A DNA stretch of 60,000 nucleotides from Cryptomeria japonica (lineage: Eukaryota; Streptophyta; Pinopsida; Cupressales; Cupressaceae). Shown piece after piece: positions 10,530-23,510 of this stretch (its first letter is position 1; every line of letters starts with the position of its first letter). The notes beneath the pieces are model-generated. The model was not told where the DNA came from, did no database searches, and was given only the letters and a program-made list of their open reading frames with translations. The stretch is from positions 602,415,644-602,475,643 of the forward strand of contig NC_081415.1 in the NCBI RefSeq assembly GCF_030272615.1, written 5' to 3'. The position numbers were made by a program, and so were the translations under genes.

Positions 10530-13166
10530 CAAAAATATCATTTTTTTTACCAAACTAACATGTCTGAATGTTGAAAGTGTCACACAGGTTGTGCTTTGGT
10601 GCTATTGAACTTGTTCTAGCACTATCGACACTTATGTTTTTAGCGCTATTGTTCTTACAATAGTGCTATTGTCTCAAGTTCAGTGCTTCTAGAACTGTTT
10701 TGGCACTTTTGACGTTGTTTTGGCACTATTAACCCTTGTTCAGCACTTTTGCCTTTGTCTTTCCCCTTCTTTCAGCGCATTCGTGTTAAATAGCACCTCT
10801 ATTCAAACGCAGACTAGCGCTATTGTAACAGAACGTACAAAACACCTTGTAACCAAAAAAGTGAAAATTTTAGGCTTGTGGAAGCCCCCCCTTAGACATA
10901 GATTTTACTAACCATTTATTGTTTGTGTAGGTTTAAAACTCGCCATTAAAAGCCACAAATTTTCCTTTGGTGCATTAAAACTTGAAACAAAGAAAATTTT
11001 CGTGCTTTCTAGTTAGGGTCACTCGTCTTTTGGTGCATTAAAACTGAACAAAACAACTTTATTTTTTTTTGTAAGTTAGGAAACAAACTTCGTTTTGGTG
11101 CTTAAAATCAACAAAACAAAATTTATTTTCTTGCATCAACTTAAAGAAATTTACAATCAACACTTTGTTTTGGGCAATCTAAAAAGAACAAGCCATTTTT
11201 CCTTCAAGCTCAAAAACAATTTTACTTCAAGAAAAGACGTGTTTTTCATTAAGTTGACCAGGATTTCCAATTTCTAGATTACAAAACACATTGCTTTTGA
11301 AGTTAAAAAGAACACCATGGCTATTGGAGCAACATCTCCAAATAGTTAGATCACATTGCGATGATGGGTTAAAAAGAACAAGTGTTTTTCGTGCTTGGCA
11401 CACTTGTGCAAAAAGTCAGTTGAGTGGTCCCACTTCTAACACACACTATCCTCTCCCTTGGCTTTCGTGGTCCTAGGTGCAAGAGAAAAGTGTTAGTAAC
11501 ACTCAAAATTTTTATCTTTTTAAGAGAGGCCTGCCAAGAGACACATCACTCTTGGGAATGACCTTGCGTGGTAAATCCTTCGAGCCGCTATAGAAATCAG
11601 GTGAGAGCGAAAGGTGTAGCCTTGGGTATAGTTGTTCCTACAGTGTAACTGGCCGAAAGGACAAATGGGCCCCACCACTGGTTACAAGGCTCTTAAGTGA
11701 GTCACTGCAGAATGAACTTATGTCCAAAAACATTGAACATGACTAAACACCTTTAAGTAGTAGCCCACCCGTTCTATTGATTGAGGATATTTGCGATATA
11801 ATTTAGTGCAAGAGCATATATGGTTTTGCTCCCAAGATACTCACCATACATATTTCCTTGAGTAGAAACATAGTATTTTGCAAAGTCACTCGTGGCTTGA
11901 TAAAAGTGGTGACTCCCCCATCATAGGGATTCATAAGGTATGTAGTACCAAAGTCGAAGAAATATCAAGATGTGGGCTAAATATATCACAACTGGCCATT
12001 TGACCTTAGGGATAAAGAGTGTTTGAAGTGTGTTTGTTTTAGTCAAAACCAAGTACAAATTGAGCCGACTTCAGGCTTTGGAAATACACCTTAAAATATA
12101 TCTAAAGGAAGGGTCATATGCAAGTCCAATGATTTGGTTGATCTAGACCCATACTCATTTGTGCCTTTTAGGCAACATTCTTGTGTTTTTGTGCTTGCTT
12201 TGTTTTCTTGTCAAGGAAAAATCAGAAAATCACTCCCAAAAACAAAGTATTCATCCAACCAAACATTTCTCAAAAACAAACAAACACATCAAAAACAAAG
12301 TGCAAAACAACAAAGAGTCAAATTTTATGACCATTCTTCACATCTTGCAAAAGAAGAAGCATCATCAGAATATCAACTTGAAAAGAAGACCGTTAAGCTC
12401 AAACGCTTTGATCAAAAGGAGGAAATTCTTCTATATAAATAGACAAATCTTTGTCTCACATAGAGTCTTTCTGCATCACATGCGTCTCTATCTTCAAGGC
12501 AAAACAAACGAATTTGATTCAAAATCATTGAACCGCAAAGCTTTTATACAATATAGAGCTCTGAGTTATCACAAAAACTAAGGAGGTAAGATTAATCCCA
12601 ACTTTTTCCCAAACGTCTGTATCACATACAACATAGCTTGAGAAATACCACCAACACCCGAAAGAGAAGAGGTAGAGTTTGTCCCATTTGTGACACAAAT
12701 TTTTTATTGAAGTTAAAAACATTTCATCCATCATCTTACTCATACATCATCACTTCATCATCAATCCATTCCAACTCTCCAAACATTAAGAGGTTCTTGT
12801 CCCAAAATTCCTTTTTAGATATTGCTTGAATCAAACACATCACATCACTTTGTAGATTGTTTCTACATCTAGGATAAGCTCATCCTAAGAGACACATCTA
12901 CGTAGGTTAAAACTAGTTCATGAGTGAATCCTCTCATTACTAGATAGTTAAATCTGTAACACATCTTAGATTTCTCTACACCTTATCACATCAAAACTTA
13001 TCAAAAAAAAAAAGAGCAAGCAATTCAAAGAGAGAATTTTGGTTACATCCACCTTAAAGGTGCTAGAGATCCACATACAACACAATTTACCAACCATTAA
13101 TCTTTCATTTCATCAAAAACTCATCATCATTTTTCACTCAACTTCAACAAAAGACTCATAAGAAAA
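10530..13166 (+). other. gypsy 5' leader, noncoding, with degenerate repeats
   Basis: The 2.6-kb untranslated leader has no convincing ORF. 10590-10830 is rich in GCACTATTG/GCGCTATTG-like words. 10960-11240 holds at least three degenerate units of about 62-66 bp carrying TTTGGTGCATTAAAAC (10966, about 11028, about 11094). 12200-13160 is A-rich with scattered CATCA runs. Long leaders are common in Tat-group elements; a packaging role is only a guess. Confidence 0.7.
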
Positions 13167-14786
13167 ATGGCTCAAACCCGATCACAGTCAAGGCAACGAG
13201 AAATAGAAATGGAAGAAGAAGAAGAGGAAAATCTCAATGAATTTCAAGAAGCACTTGGAGGAAATGTGAATGACAAAAATCCAAGTACTCCTACTCCTGT
13301 AACAATAGAAAGGGCCCAGCATAATCCTCTCTTTAACAGACTGTTTGATAAAATACTCAGGAGCAATGCGGATGCTCACTTCTTAAGACTCGCTCAAGAA
13401 GGAGCAAGACTCCCCTCTGACTTTGATCTTGCCCAATTAAGACAAGAATCAAAAAGACAAAGTCACCATGAAGAGGAAAGAGGTAGAGATCCCATCAGAT
13501 ATAACATTCCTCGAGGTAACCCACCACCTCCTCCTCCAAATGAAATGGAGATGTTGTGGCAACAAGTCGAGAAACTCACCCAACAACTTCATAGTAAGAC
13601 TAACCAATTCTCACTCAATGACATCTGTCCCTATCCTTTTGATAGGAATCTTTATATGCCACCCTTTCCACGGGGGTTCGAAACACCCAAATTTGAAAAA
13701 TATAGAGGAAAGGGAGATCCCCGTGATCATGTCAAAGAATTTCATTCCACTTGTCTTGAAGTGGCATATGAAGACACATACCTAATGTGCCTTTTTCCCC
13801 AAATCTTGGGAGGAACAACCACATCATGGTTTTCCCGACTACCAGGTGGCATTAGAACATTTGAGGAACTTATCTAGAAATTCCTCGCTCATTACTCTCA
13901 TAACATTGAACGCGACATTACCATGGATGATCTGTGCAACACCAAACAAAAACCAGGTGAACTATTCTCAGGATTCCTACAACGATGGCGCCAAATGTCT
14001 AGTAGACGTTCTCTTCAGTTACCTGAATGAGAACTAGTGGAAATATTTATTTCCAACTTAAACGAAGAAATGGAATTTCACCTGGATGTCAAAGACACAG
14101 ACTCTTTTAATGATATGATCACCAAGGGTTTGAAATGTGAACAGGCACTCATCAAAATCTTTAATGAACCAAAAGATGGTCCTTGCTCATGCTTCAATAG
14201 TGATAAACCAAGCTTCTGGAACAAAAACAAGAATATCATCAATGATGGGGTTGTGGATGCTCGGACTATCCTAAATGCACAACCTGTGGTTTGGTTTGCA
14301 GGACAAAATCTTCCACCTCAGAATAACACAAATGTTCCTTCCAATCAAGGTTGCATCATGTCTCATGATGAACCAAGACCTCGTCAGCAAAAACAGAAAC
14401 ACACATACACTCCCTTAGGGGAACCCATTGAAACTGTCTTGCGACAACTCATTTCTCAAAATTTGGTCACTCTACCTAAGCTATCAAACTATGAGCCTCA
14501 GGTCAAACCGGCATGGTGGAGAGATACTGAACATTGTGAATTCCATCAAGGGAGAGGACACAAGACAAGTAATTGTTATTGATTGAAAGATCTCATTCAG
14601 GATCTTATTGATCTAGGAGAAATTGAAATAGAAGGACATGACCCAAAAACAACCAATAATGATCATCTGATGTTCAAAAATCCACTTCCATCACAAGATC
14701 AAAGGGGTCCTTCCACTTCCAAGCGAGGCACTGATACCACTGATTATACACAGGTTGCGTATAATTACACTATAAATCATATGTAG
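13167..14786 (+). pseudogene. gypsy gag
   Basis: Gag starts at the ATG at 13167 (MAQTRSQSRQREIEMEEEEE), an acidic N-terminus after the long leader and the first ATG of the continuous frame. The capsid region has PPFPRGFETPKFEKYRGKGD near 13655-13715, then GGTTTSWFSRLPGGIRTFEE, the usual Ty3 gag core. The nucleocapsid is a CX2HX4HX4C type (CEFHQGRGHKTSNCY near 14535-14580) followed by LKDLIQDLIDLGEIE, typical of Tat-like gag. Stops lie at 13875, 14028, 14580 and 14784, each explained by a G-to-A or C-to-T change; they interrupt the capsid as well as its junction with protease. Confidence 0.92.
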
Positions 14787-15779
14787 GATGCCAATGAACA
14801 AGTTGCAACTATAACCTTCAAAAATCCCAACTCAAATTACAATGTTGTTACACGACATGGCAAGGTCACCATAAAGGCAGCTCCATAAGGCACCACCTCC
14901 ATCCCAAAGTAGTACAATCTTGTGGAACAATTTGACAAAATGCCTGCACTTATATCCATTTTAGAGCTTTTGCGCCTATCGCCATCTCATAAAACTATCT
15001 TGGATCAAGCACTCCAAGAGGTGTCAGTCCCTGCAAATTTGAATATAGACCAATTTCAAGCCATGGTTGGAAGTCTAAAGTCATCACCTTGTCTCACTTT
15101 TTCCGAAAGTGACAACTCTTCCTTCTAGCAACCTCATAATGCCTCACTCCACATCGAAGGATTTATTAATCAGCATAGGATCAAGCAAGTCTTGATAGAT
15201 AATGGAGCAGGCCTGAATATTTGTACACTATAGTTGGTCACCACATTGGGATATGCAGTAGAATCAGTGGATCCTCGTAAGAAGATCACAATCAAAGCCT
15301 ATGACGATGCAGAGCGTTCATCCAAAGGAGCTGTGGTACTACCAATCCGAGTGGGCCCTGTGGTAAAGCACATCATCTACCAGGTTCTGGACCTTCCTCT
15401 ACCATACAATCTATTGTTAGGAAGACCTTGGATACATGCCATGCAAGCTGTTCCATCTACCTACCATCAATGTATCAAGTTCCCACATAACGGTGTAGAG
15501 ATCACAATCCTGGGTGATGCAAATCCTTTTGCGTATTGCCATAATATCAACCATCAACTAGAGATTACCATTCCTAATAATAGAGAAGCCATTTCCTCCA
15601 CATCATATATAAGTCTAGCCTCTCTTGCCAATTCAAACACCACTATACCCAGGCAAGAAAATCTTAAGATGAAAATAGCAGAGGAAGGTCCTAGAGAATA
15701 CAACTTGAGTCAGCTCTTTTGTGTGGGACAGATGCCCACTTCTCCTAGAACACATGGTAAACCACAACAGTTACTCTAG
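14787..15779 (+). pseudogene. gypsy aspartic protease
   Basis: In the same frame as gag. The active-site motif is IDNGAGLNICT (near 15198-15230; Asp-Asn-Gly where most relatives have DSG or DTG). The flap and second half follow, with LLGRPWIHAMQAVPSTYHQ (15412-15465), the usual Ty3 protease end. Stops are at 14886, 14910, 15126, 15231 and 15777; the one at 15231 comes four codons after the DNG motif. The enzyme would cut the polyprotein into capsid, RT and integrase. Confidence 0.85.
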
Positions 15780-15785
15780 CAACCA

Positions 15786-18065
15786 TTGATCATGACAACA
15801 TGTGCTTTGACGCCTCTCATCCTTGGAAAGAGTCAAGAGGAAGAAACCCAAGATGAGGACCTAGCGGAATGGATCTACAAAGATCCCATCACCACTGATA
15901 TCTCGCTAGTTAAACTTCCTACGGATCAGTATGGCAAAGGTCTCCTCATTATGCAAGGAATGGGATATGATGGTCAAAGTGCTTTGGGATATTGCAAACA
16001 AGGACGACATGAACCTCTACTGCTAGAATTAAAACCCAAAGGTAATACAGGCCTAAGCTTTGAGAAAGAAATCTTTCCTAAGCTCAAATTCAAAGGAAAA
16101 CCCAACAAACCATTATGTCAGCCTACTGCAAAAAGGACACCTTTCATTATCAAAGCAGCCTCAAGCACCATCCCAATTGCTCCATCGAGGCTCACAACCC
16201 CAACGCAACCATCACCAATGCCATTCATTCCACCAAATGAACTTGTAATCCCATCAGCAGCACCATTAGCAGCAGCAACTATATTAGAACCCATAGCAGT
16301 ATCTATGGTACTAGTAGTTCTAGTAGAAACCACTAAGTCAATGCTACTAATACTTCCTATACCAGATTCTTTTATCCCCATCAAACTTCCTGCAACACTG
16401 ATCACTACAAAGGTACATCAACCAATCACACCTGCAGTATTTAACTCCAAGGACATCCCAGTGTGGTATAGTAATCGGATGCTAGAAAGTGACTCAGAGA
16501 CTGACTCACATGAATGGGAATTTGATTCTATACAACTTAACACATTAGATGAGGAAGACACATCACCACCTCCGCCACGCAAAGACATCCCTGTTTACAG
16601 AGAAGCACAGATAAAGACCACTTGGGTTCCTAAACTGGAAACATCTTCCACAGACCCTACGTCTCATCCTACGCCTGATTCTGATAGGGAGAGTACCATC
16701 AATGACCTTCACCATAACGTCTTAACCCTCACTAATACATCTAACACACTTAACCTAATCGATGAAGTAATGCCCATTATTCACTCTGAACTCATCGAAT
16801 GGAACCAACCAAATCCCCCATGTCTTGACTTCTTCCAAAATGATGAGGCTATCATAGAATTTTTGGAATTAAGGGATAACCTACCAAGCAGGGATCACAA
16901 AGCTGGATTCGCCATTGATCTTAATAGCGCAGCATACTTCGGGGCAGATGCCAAACCTTTCAGCTGCAAAAATATAGCTATAAAACATGGATCTTCCAGT
17001 GAAAACAACACTATGGCAATGTTTGATCCAACAAAAGTAAAAAGAAAGAGCACATCCAATGGTGAAAACCTCTCTGAGGTGCCTGAGGATGAAGGGTTTG
17101 ACATTCTCCTTGCTAGTACACAACAGGAACAATCAACGATTCTCATCGAAGAAACCAAAGAATACAATGTGGGTACTCCTGAAAATCCTCATATCATACA
17201 ACTGGCATCTCTTCTCACTCTAGAGGAACAACCTAAATTTTTAGAGTTCTTCCAGAAGCGTCAGATCAACTTCGCATGGTCATATGCAGACATGCCTAGG
17301 CTTGATCTAGATTTAGTCATGCATCACCTCACCGTAGTAGAAGGAGCCAAACCTGTCAAGAAAAAGCTTTGCAAGATGCATCCTCAGATTGCATTACTAG
17401 TCAAAATAGAACTCAAGAAACTCCTAGATGTTGGATTCATTAGACCAATTGATTATGCAGAATGGATCTCCAACATTGTGCCTCTCGGCAAGCCAAAAGG
17501 GGGCATCCGCATTTGTACTGACTTTAGAGATCTAAATAAGGCTTGTCCCAAGGATGACTTCCCCCTTCCAAATATCGACATCATAGTAGATTTGATAGTA
17601 GGACATGCCATGCTTTCACTCATGGATGGCTTTTCAAGATACAATCAGATAAAGATCACACCAGAGGATCAACATAGGACAGCCTTGACATGTCCGTGGG
17701 GCACATATTGCTGGAATGTAATGCCTTTCAGTATAAAGAATGCAGGAGCGACCTATCAATGAGCAATGACCACCATCTTCCATGACATGATGCATACTAT
17801 GATGGAAGATTATGTTGATGACTTACTAGCAAAGTCACTCACTAGAGAAGGGCATCTCCACATCTTAGATAAAATCTTTGATAGACTGGAACAATACCAT
17901 GTTCGACTCAACCCAAAGAAATGTGTCTTTGGAGTGACCTCCGAGAAGCTTCTAGGATACATTGTCTCAAGAAAAGGTATTGAAGTCGATCCAGCAAAGG
18001 TAAAAGCAATCATGGACATGCCACCTCCAAAGAATATTAGTCAGTTAAGGACCCTACAAGGATGA
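15786..18065 (+). pseudogene. gypsy G-patch, linker and reverse transcriptase
   Basis: A long frame, open for 658 codons to 17760. Residues 49-80 (15930-16025) form a G-patch: GLLIMQGMGYDGQSALGY with spaced glycines and EPL after it. A Pro/Thr/Ser-rich linker of about 250 residues follows (16130-16700). RT begins near 17340 (VKKKLCKMHPQIALLVKIEL), with DVGFIRP, GKPKGGIRICTDFRDLNKAC and SLMDGFSRYNQI, and the catalytic YVDD at 17811. Stops at 17760 and 18063 replace Arg in motifs that normally read QRAM and GRLQ, both CGA-to-TGA. G-patch domains bind RNA and occur beside protease in some retroviruses. The open stretch is long for this element, but the catalytic half is cut. Confidence 0.9.
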
Positions 18066-18660
18066 CTCCAATCTATCTGAAGATTCATCGCACAACTAGC
18101 TAATAAATGTCACCCATTCACACACCTGCTACACAAGAACATCTGCTTTCAGTGGGATGCCAAATGCCAGCAAGCATTTTAGACACTTAAAGACTATCTC
18201 ATGAATCCACCATTATTGATGCCACCAGATCCAAGTAGACCATTGTTACTATATATCTCAACAACAAGTACAACATTGGGTGTACTACTGGCACAACATA
18301 ATGCAGAAGGAAAAGAGTGTGTTGTTTACTACATCTCTCGCACACTGGTGGGCTATGAACTCAATTACACACCTATTGAGCGAGCTTGCCTAGCAGTAAT
18401 CTTGGCAGCCACTAAACTAAGGCACTATCTGTTAACACATAAAGTACAACTCATTGCAAAGATTGATCCACTCAAGTATTTACTTAGCAAAGTAGCATTG
18501 ACAGGCCGCTTGGCCAAATGGGTGATGATTCTAAGTAAATTTGACATCGAGTATGTGGATCATAAAGCTATCAAAGGTCAAGTTATTGTAGATCAGTTGG
18601 CCGATGCACCACTCATGGTGATCATCCTCTCATTTCCAATTTTCTCGATGAGGAGATATT
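18066..18660 (+). pseudogene. gypsy RT-linked RNase H
   Basis: Follows RT in the same frame. LLYISTTSTTLGVLLAQHN, VVYYISRTLVGYELNYTPIE and LRHYLLTHKVQLI are the standard Ty3 RNase H order, and FDIEYVDHKAIKGQVIVDQL is the connection sequence. The usual first catalytic Asp position is Ile-Ser here (LYIST), so activity is doubtful even apart from stops at 18078 and 18180. A single-base frameshift near 18620 separates it from the next domain. Confidence 0.85.
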
Positions 18661-18661
18661 C

Positions 18662-19021
18662 ATGATCACAACAACACAACCATGGAAACTATACTTTGAT
18701 GGTTCGTATACTAGGCATGGCTCAGGGGTAGGCATTCTGTTTATCACACCTCAAGGCGATAGCATCCCAAAGTCTTACAGGCTCACATTTCCATGTACCA
18801 ACAACATAGCGGAGTATGAGGCCTTGATCATAGGACTCAGGCTAGCCATACAATGGAAATTACAAGAACTACAAGTATATGGTGACTCACAACTGGTCAT
18901 TCGACAAGCAACCAATAAATATCAGACCAAGGATGATAAACTCATGCCATATAAGAAAATGGTGGACACTCTAAAGACATCATTTACTACTATCACTTTT
19001 GAGCAGATACCAAGAGATTAG
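18662..19021 (+). pseudogene. gypsy second (archaeal-like) RNase H
   Basis: WKLYFDGSYTRHGSGVGILF, then NNIAEYEALIIGLRLA and LQVYGDSQLVIRQA show the Asp, Glu and Asp catalytic positions of an archaeal-type RNase H (FDGS, AEYEAL, GDSQL). Its place between the RT-linked RNase H and integrase defines the Tat group. It is in a frame shifted against RT because of the indel near 18620. The frame ends at a TAG at 19019 and reads on into integrase after it. Confidence 0.9.
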
Positions 19022-20434
19022 AATTGAGCTACTGACGCTATGGCTACCATCGCATCTCTCCTAGATCTTCCACAGACTTCAACACGCTATGAGTTCCTGG
19101 TGAAATAGCTTTGGATTCCCGCTTATGATATCCCCGAATCCGAAATGATATGTTGCCTTGTCGGTTCTGAATCCCCATGGTACGGTGAGTTCTACACCTA
19201 TCTCCACGATCACACTCTTCCTCCCAACCAATCAAATAGCCAACGTAAAACCTTCATTCGCCAAACTGCTCGATATACCATTATTACTGAAACCCTATAC
19301 CCATGCGGTCTTGATGGTACTCTCCTTCGATGTCTGGAACAAGGTGAGATAAAAAAGGCTTTGGAAGAATTCCATGAAGGAATTTGTGGGAATCACTCAA
19401 GTGGTCCATCACTGGCTAAGAAACTCCTGCACAATGGATACTATTGGCCATCTATGGAAAAATATTCCTACTACTTTGTCAGAAAATGCAAGAAATGCCA
19501 AGTTCATGGTGACTTGATACATGCACCAGCACAGGAACTGCAACCAATCACAACACCATGGCCTTTTTGTCAATGGGGCCTTGACCTTGTGGGTAAGATT
19601 CATCCATCTTCATCCAACGGCCATAAATTCATTATTACCGCCACTGAATATTTTACAAAGTGGATCGAAGCTATTCCACTTACCCAAGTCACCGGCAAGC
19701 AGATCGCCTCATTCATCCTCAACTACATCATCTGCCGATATGGTGTGCCCATGTCCATCATCATAGATAATGGTCTTCCTTTCAAAAATCAGGATGTTCA
19801 CAAACTCTGTGAGAAATTTCATATCCAACACCGCTTTTCCACTCCTTATTACCCACAAGGCAATGGCTAGGCTGAAGCATCCAATAAAAACATATTAAGA
19901 ATCCTTAAGAAGACAGTCAATGATGCCAATTGTGATTGGCACATTCAACTAAATCCAACACTATGGGCATATCAAACTAGCATTCGAACCCCTACAGGTG
20001 CAACTCCTTATTCATTGGTCTATGGTGCAGAAGCTATCTTACCTATTGAGGTTGAGATACCATCATTACGGGTTTCCTTGCATAATCTCATTGATGATGA
20101 AGCATACAAAGTCTCACACCTTCAGGACTTAGAGTTACTTGATGAGAAGCGACAAGCTACATACAATCACCTCAAAGCCTATCAACAACGCATGAGTAGA
20201 AGCTACAATCACTGAGTTAGATCTCGTACATTTGAGGTAGGTGATCTTGTTCTATGAGAGAATCCTTGCAACCAACCAAACAGAGAACATCAGGGCATGT
20301 TTGAATCAAATTGGCTAGGCCCATATGTTGTCACTGCTGTATTCGGGTCTGGGGCATATCAATTGGCTACATCAAAAGGAGAACCGCCCGCAGATCCAAT
20401 TAACAGCATGCACCTCAAACAGTTTTATACCTAA
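19022..20434 (+). pseudogene. gypsy integrase
   Basis: The zinc-binding HHCC region is GICGNHSSGPSLAKKLLHNG then CKKCQVHGD (19380-19515). The core has WGLDLVGKIHPSSSNGHKFI and ATEYFTKWIEAIPL, then IIIDNGLPF (about 19760), and the third acidic residue lies just after the stop at 19868 (CAG-to-TAG by context). Further stops are at 19019, 19106, 20213 and 20255. The C-terminus (PINSMHLKQFYT) ends at TAA 20432-20434 with no chromodomain, as expected for Tat. Confidence 0.9.
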
Positions 20435-22756
20435 GTTGTACAAAGCATCAGGCTCCCCTGCATACCAGAAAATACCAAAAACATTCAGAAAAATATCCTA
20501 AAGAAATACAAAAACATTCAAAAAAGTAAAGAAAAATCATGCATCCAAACATTGAACAACCACTTCGATGGCACCTTGGGTAAGTGAAATGGTGAAAACC
20601 TAGCAAACAAGCGCCACTCGTAAAGACAATGGCTCCAATATCTTTTAGGCTCGTTGCGATCACATTCATACATACACACATCCATCCCAAACCATGGCTT
20701 GTTATTTGATCTGTAATCCAAGATAGTACTTCATGCATCTTGCATCCCACTTTTTCATAGTCATGTCTACACTTGGGGGCAATACCCTTAAAATCTAGAT
20801 GATGGAAGTGGATTCTACATTACTTATGATTCATTGGCAAAAACATTCAAAAATGTCTCACAAAAATCCAAAAACATTCAAAAATGTCTCACAAAATCCA
20901 AAAAAATCGAAAAACCATCAAAAATCAAACAAAAACATGGCAACACCTTGTACATACTCATCCATGAAGATACAAAACAGACATTTGTGATATACTCCAC
21001 AAAATGACTACTTATCAATTGACCAAAACAATCGACATCAACAATCAAACTATCTTCAACAAGGATGCATCCTTCCTTATCAAAACAAAGACAAAAGTGA
21101 CATTTTCTTTGACAAGAAAATTATGTTAAGCTATCAAATACTTGGTTGATTTATGAGTACAATCATTTGTTTATCTGTATCGGGATCTTGCAACATTGTT
21201 TGTGTATCTTCAACACATTAATTCCAATGAAGTTCTAGGGCATGTACTAATGGTGTCTACGTGGGAAGTTCACCAAGCTACGTGATCTTATGCAAAATGC
21301 AGTCATAGATCATTACGGCTTGCTGACTATAGCGTATACCTCGACCATATGAGCATGAACCATTACCAAGGATCCATATTCTTTATTCTTTATGTATATA
21401 TTGTTTGTTTGTAGGAACATTGCTCTTCCTTTGGTTCCTCCTACCTCATCCAATTTGGATAAAGGTTTTTATCTCTTAGTACGGTATGCACTTGTCTCAG
21501 GATATGATCAACCTAAGATCAAGGAGGATGATCCAAGTCATGCATGAACAGAGATAATCCTTGTCTATTCCACAAGCAATACTCTAGTTGACTTGATCCA
21601 TTATATCAAGTTGCTTGTATTAACTTGCTATATCAAATCCATGTAAGAAATACTCTGGTCATCTTGAATCATTATGTCAAGATGCTTGTATTGTCTTCCA
21701 ACATTTTAAAGCTCAATGATGAAAATAGAGCACTATGGATCATCATCTCATCTCATCTATATATATTGCATTTCATTGCATTCCACCCATCCATACATTC
21801 ATAACAGCTACATATCATGCATACATAGTCATAATAATCCATACTCTATTTTACTCATCTTCTTCCATAGGACTCGGTCCTAGTCCTCCATATCTTCTAT
21901 CTAACATCGAATCCCCCCTCACCCTCCCTATCTTGATCATCAGCACCATCGTAATCCCTTCATCACTTCCCATCCTCACTCATCCACAAAATTAAGCCAG
22001 TTACTTTGTCTACATAGATACATCGACTCCCACACACCTAGACTATCAATAGATACTCTGATCAAGTATCTTCGAGTCTCAACAGGTAATCGATCATGGT
22101 AATCCTAGACTACATAAGACATTTATCATAATGACCTAGTCTCAACAGGGTTGCCATGATTCCCCACAACCATCCATCACACGCACACACTATCAATTGA
22201 TCAACCAATCAAACACAATCCAACAGACAATTACATCAATTGTCTACGTGTCAATTTGTATTTTGCTTCATATACCTTGACTTCATTGGGCAATTACATC
22301 AATTGTTTAAGTCACATCAGGTCACTTTGATTCACTTACTCAGACTTTATCATGTCCAAGCGACCAACTGACATCAACTATCACGCTTTGACTTGACCGA
22401 GGCAATTAAACTGATTGCACCAGATTGTCCAACCAATTTTGATCAATTGTATAGCATCAATCCAAACCCCACACTACATCTGCTATGTATCTCTTGCATG
22501 ACCTCACAGTACTCACTGGCTTGTTGTTTCTTCATATTCACTCCATTTTCTCCAATTCTTTCATCATTAGTTCTAATTTCTTCTATTCTACATCCCCTCC
22601 ACTTTCCATTCTTTTTCAAGAGATTGCCCGATTTTTCAAAAAAAAATCAACCCATCTCTTGAGGGGGCATACCACCCATTAAATTTACATTTTATGGGGC
22701 ATTTCTTCACACCTATTTTTCTTTCTTTGAAACGACGTGATAAACTGCATCGTCTC
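20435..22756 (+). other. gypsy 3' noncoding region
   Basis: 2.3 kb without a supported ORF. It contains a near-perfect 31-bp direct repeat (20839-20900: AAAAACATTCAAAAATGTCT with CACAAAATCC after it) and long C/A-rich stretches at 21840-22320. Autonomous Tat elements often carry an extra antisense or accessory ORF here; none was recognised on either strand. Confidence 0.7.
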
Positions 22757-22769
22757 AAAGAGGGGCAAA
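22757..22769 (+). other. gypsy polypurine tract
   Basis: AAAGAGGGGCAAA directly abuts the 3' LTR start TGTAGTC at 22770. It is the expected plus-strand primer site, with one C inside. Confidence 0.85.
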
Positions 22770-23198
22770 TGTAGTCACATAAATCTGTCCACTTAATTAA
22801 ATGAATATTTAGTATTTATTTGATTATTTAACCATCAATCAATAATTAATTAAATTAATATATTTAATTAATTCATCTTAACCCTTTTTTCCTATTAGTT
22901 AAATAAATAAATCTTATTTATTTAATTATATCTTCTCTCACATTTAAATAAATTAATATTTATTTAAATTCTCCCAAAATCCCACCTCTCACATTTAAAT
23001 AAATTAACACTTATTTAAATCACCTTTATCCTCCACCCACTTGCATTTTCCTACAAATGCAAGTTGCACAACTATTTTAAATAAATCATTTATTTAAATC
23101 ACCTTTATCCTTCACCCACTTGCATTTTCCTACAAATGCAAGTTGCACAACTATTTTAAATAAATTATTTATTTAAAATCCTATTTATCCTCACCCAC

Positions 23199-23510
23199 TT
23201 GAAACTTAATGGCTACCCTTAAAGTCTTCTTAAGACTTTAATGGTTTCCCTTAAAGTCTTCAAACTTAATGGCTTATTTCTAGAGTCTTCTTAACCCTTT
23301 AATGGTTTCTCTTAAAGTCTTCAAACTTAATGGCTTCCCTTAAAGTTTTCTTAAGCTTTTAATGGTTTCCCTTAAAGTCTTCAAATTTAATGGCTTCCCT
23401 TAAAGTCTTCTTAAGCCTTTAATGGTTTCCCTTAAAGTCTTCAAACTTAATGGCTTCCTTCTAGAGTCTTCTTAAGCCTTTAATGGTTTCCCTCAAAGTC
23501 TTCAAGCATT
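23199..23510. repeat. minisatellite in gypsy 3' LTR
   Basis: Same 30/62-bp higher-order array as in the 5' LTR, with one additional roughly 65-bp unit (near 23380-23445). Confidence 0.85.

Noticed and set aside
16118-16405. 95-codon minus-strand frame opposite the gypsy linker
   Set aside because: Shadow of the Pro/Ser/Ala-rich linker codons on the other strand.
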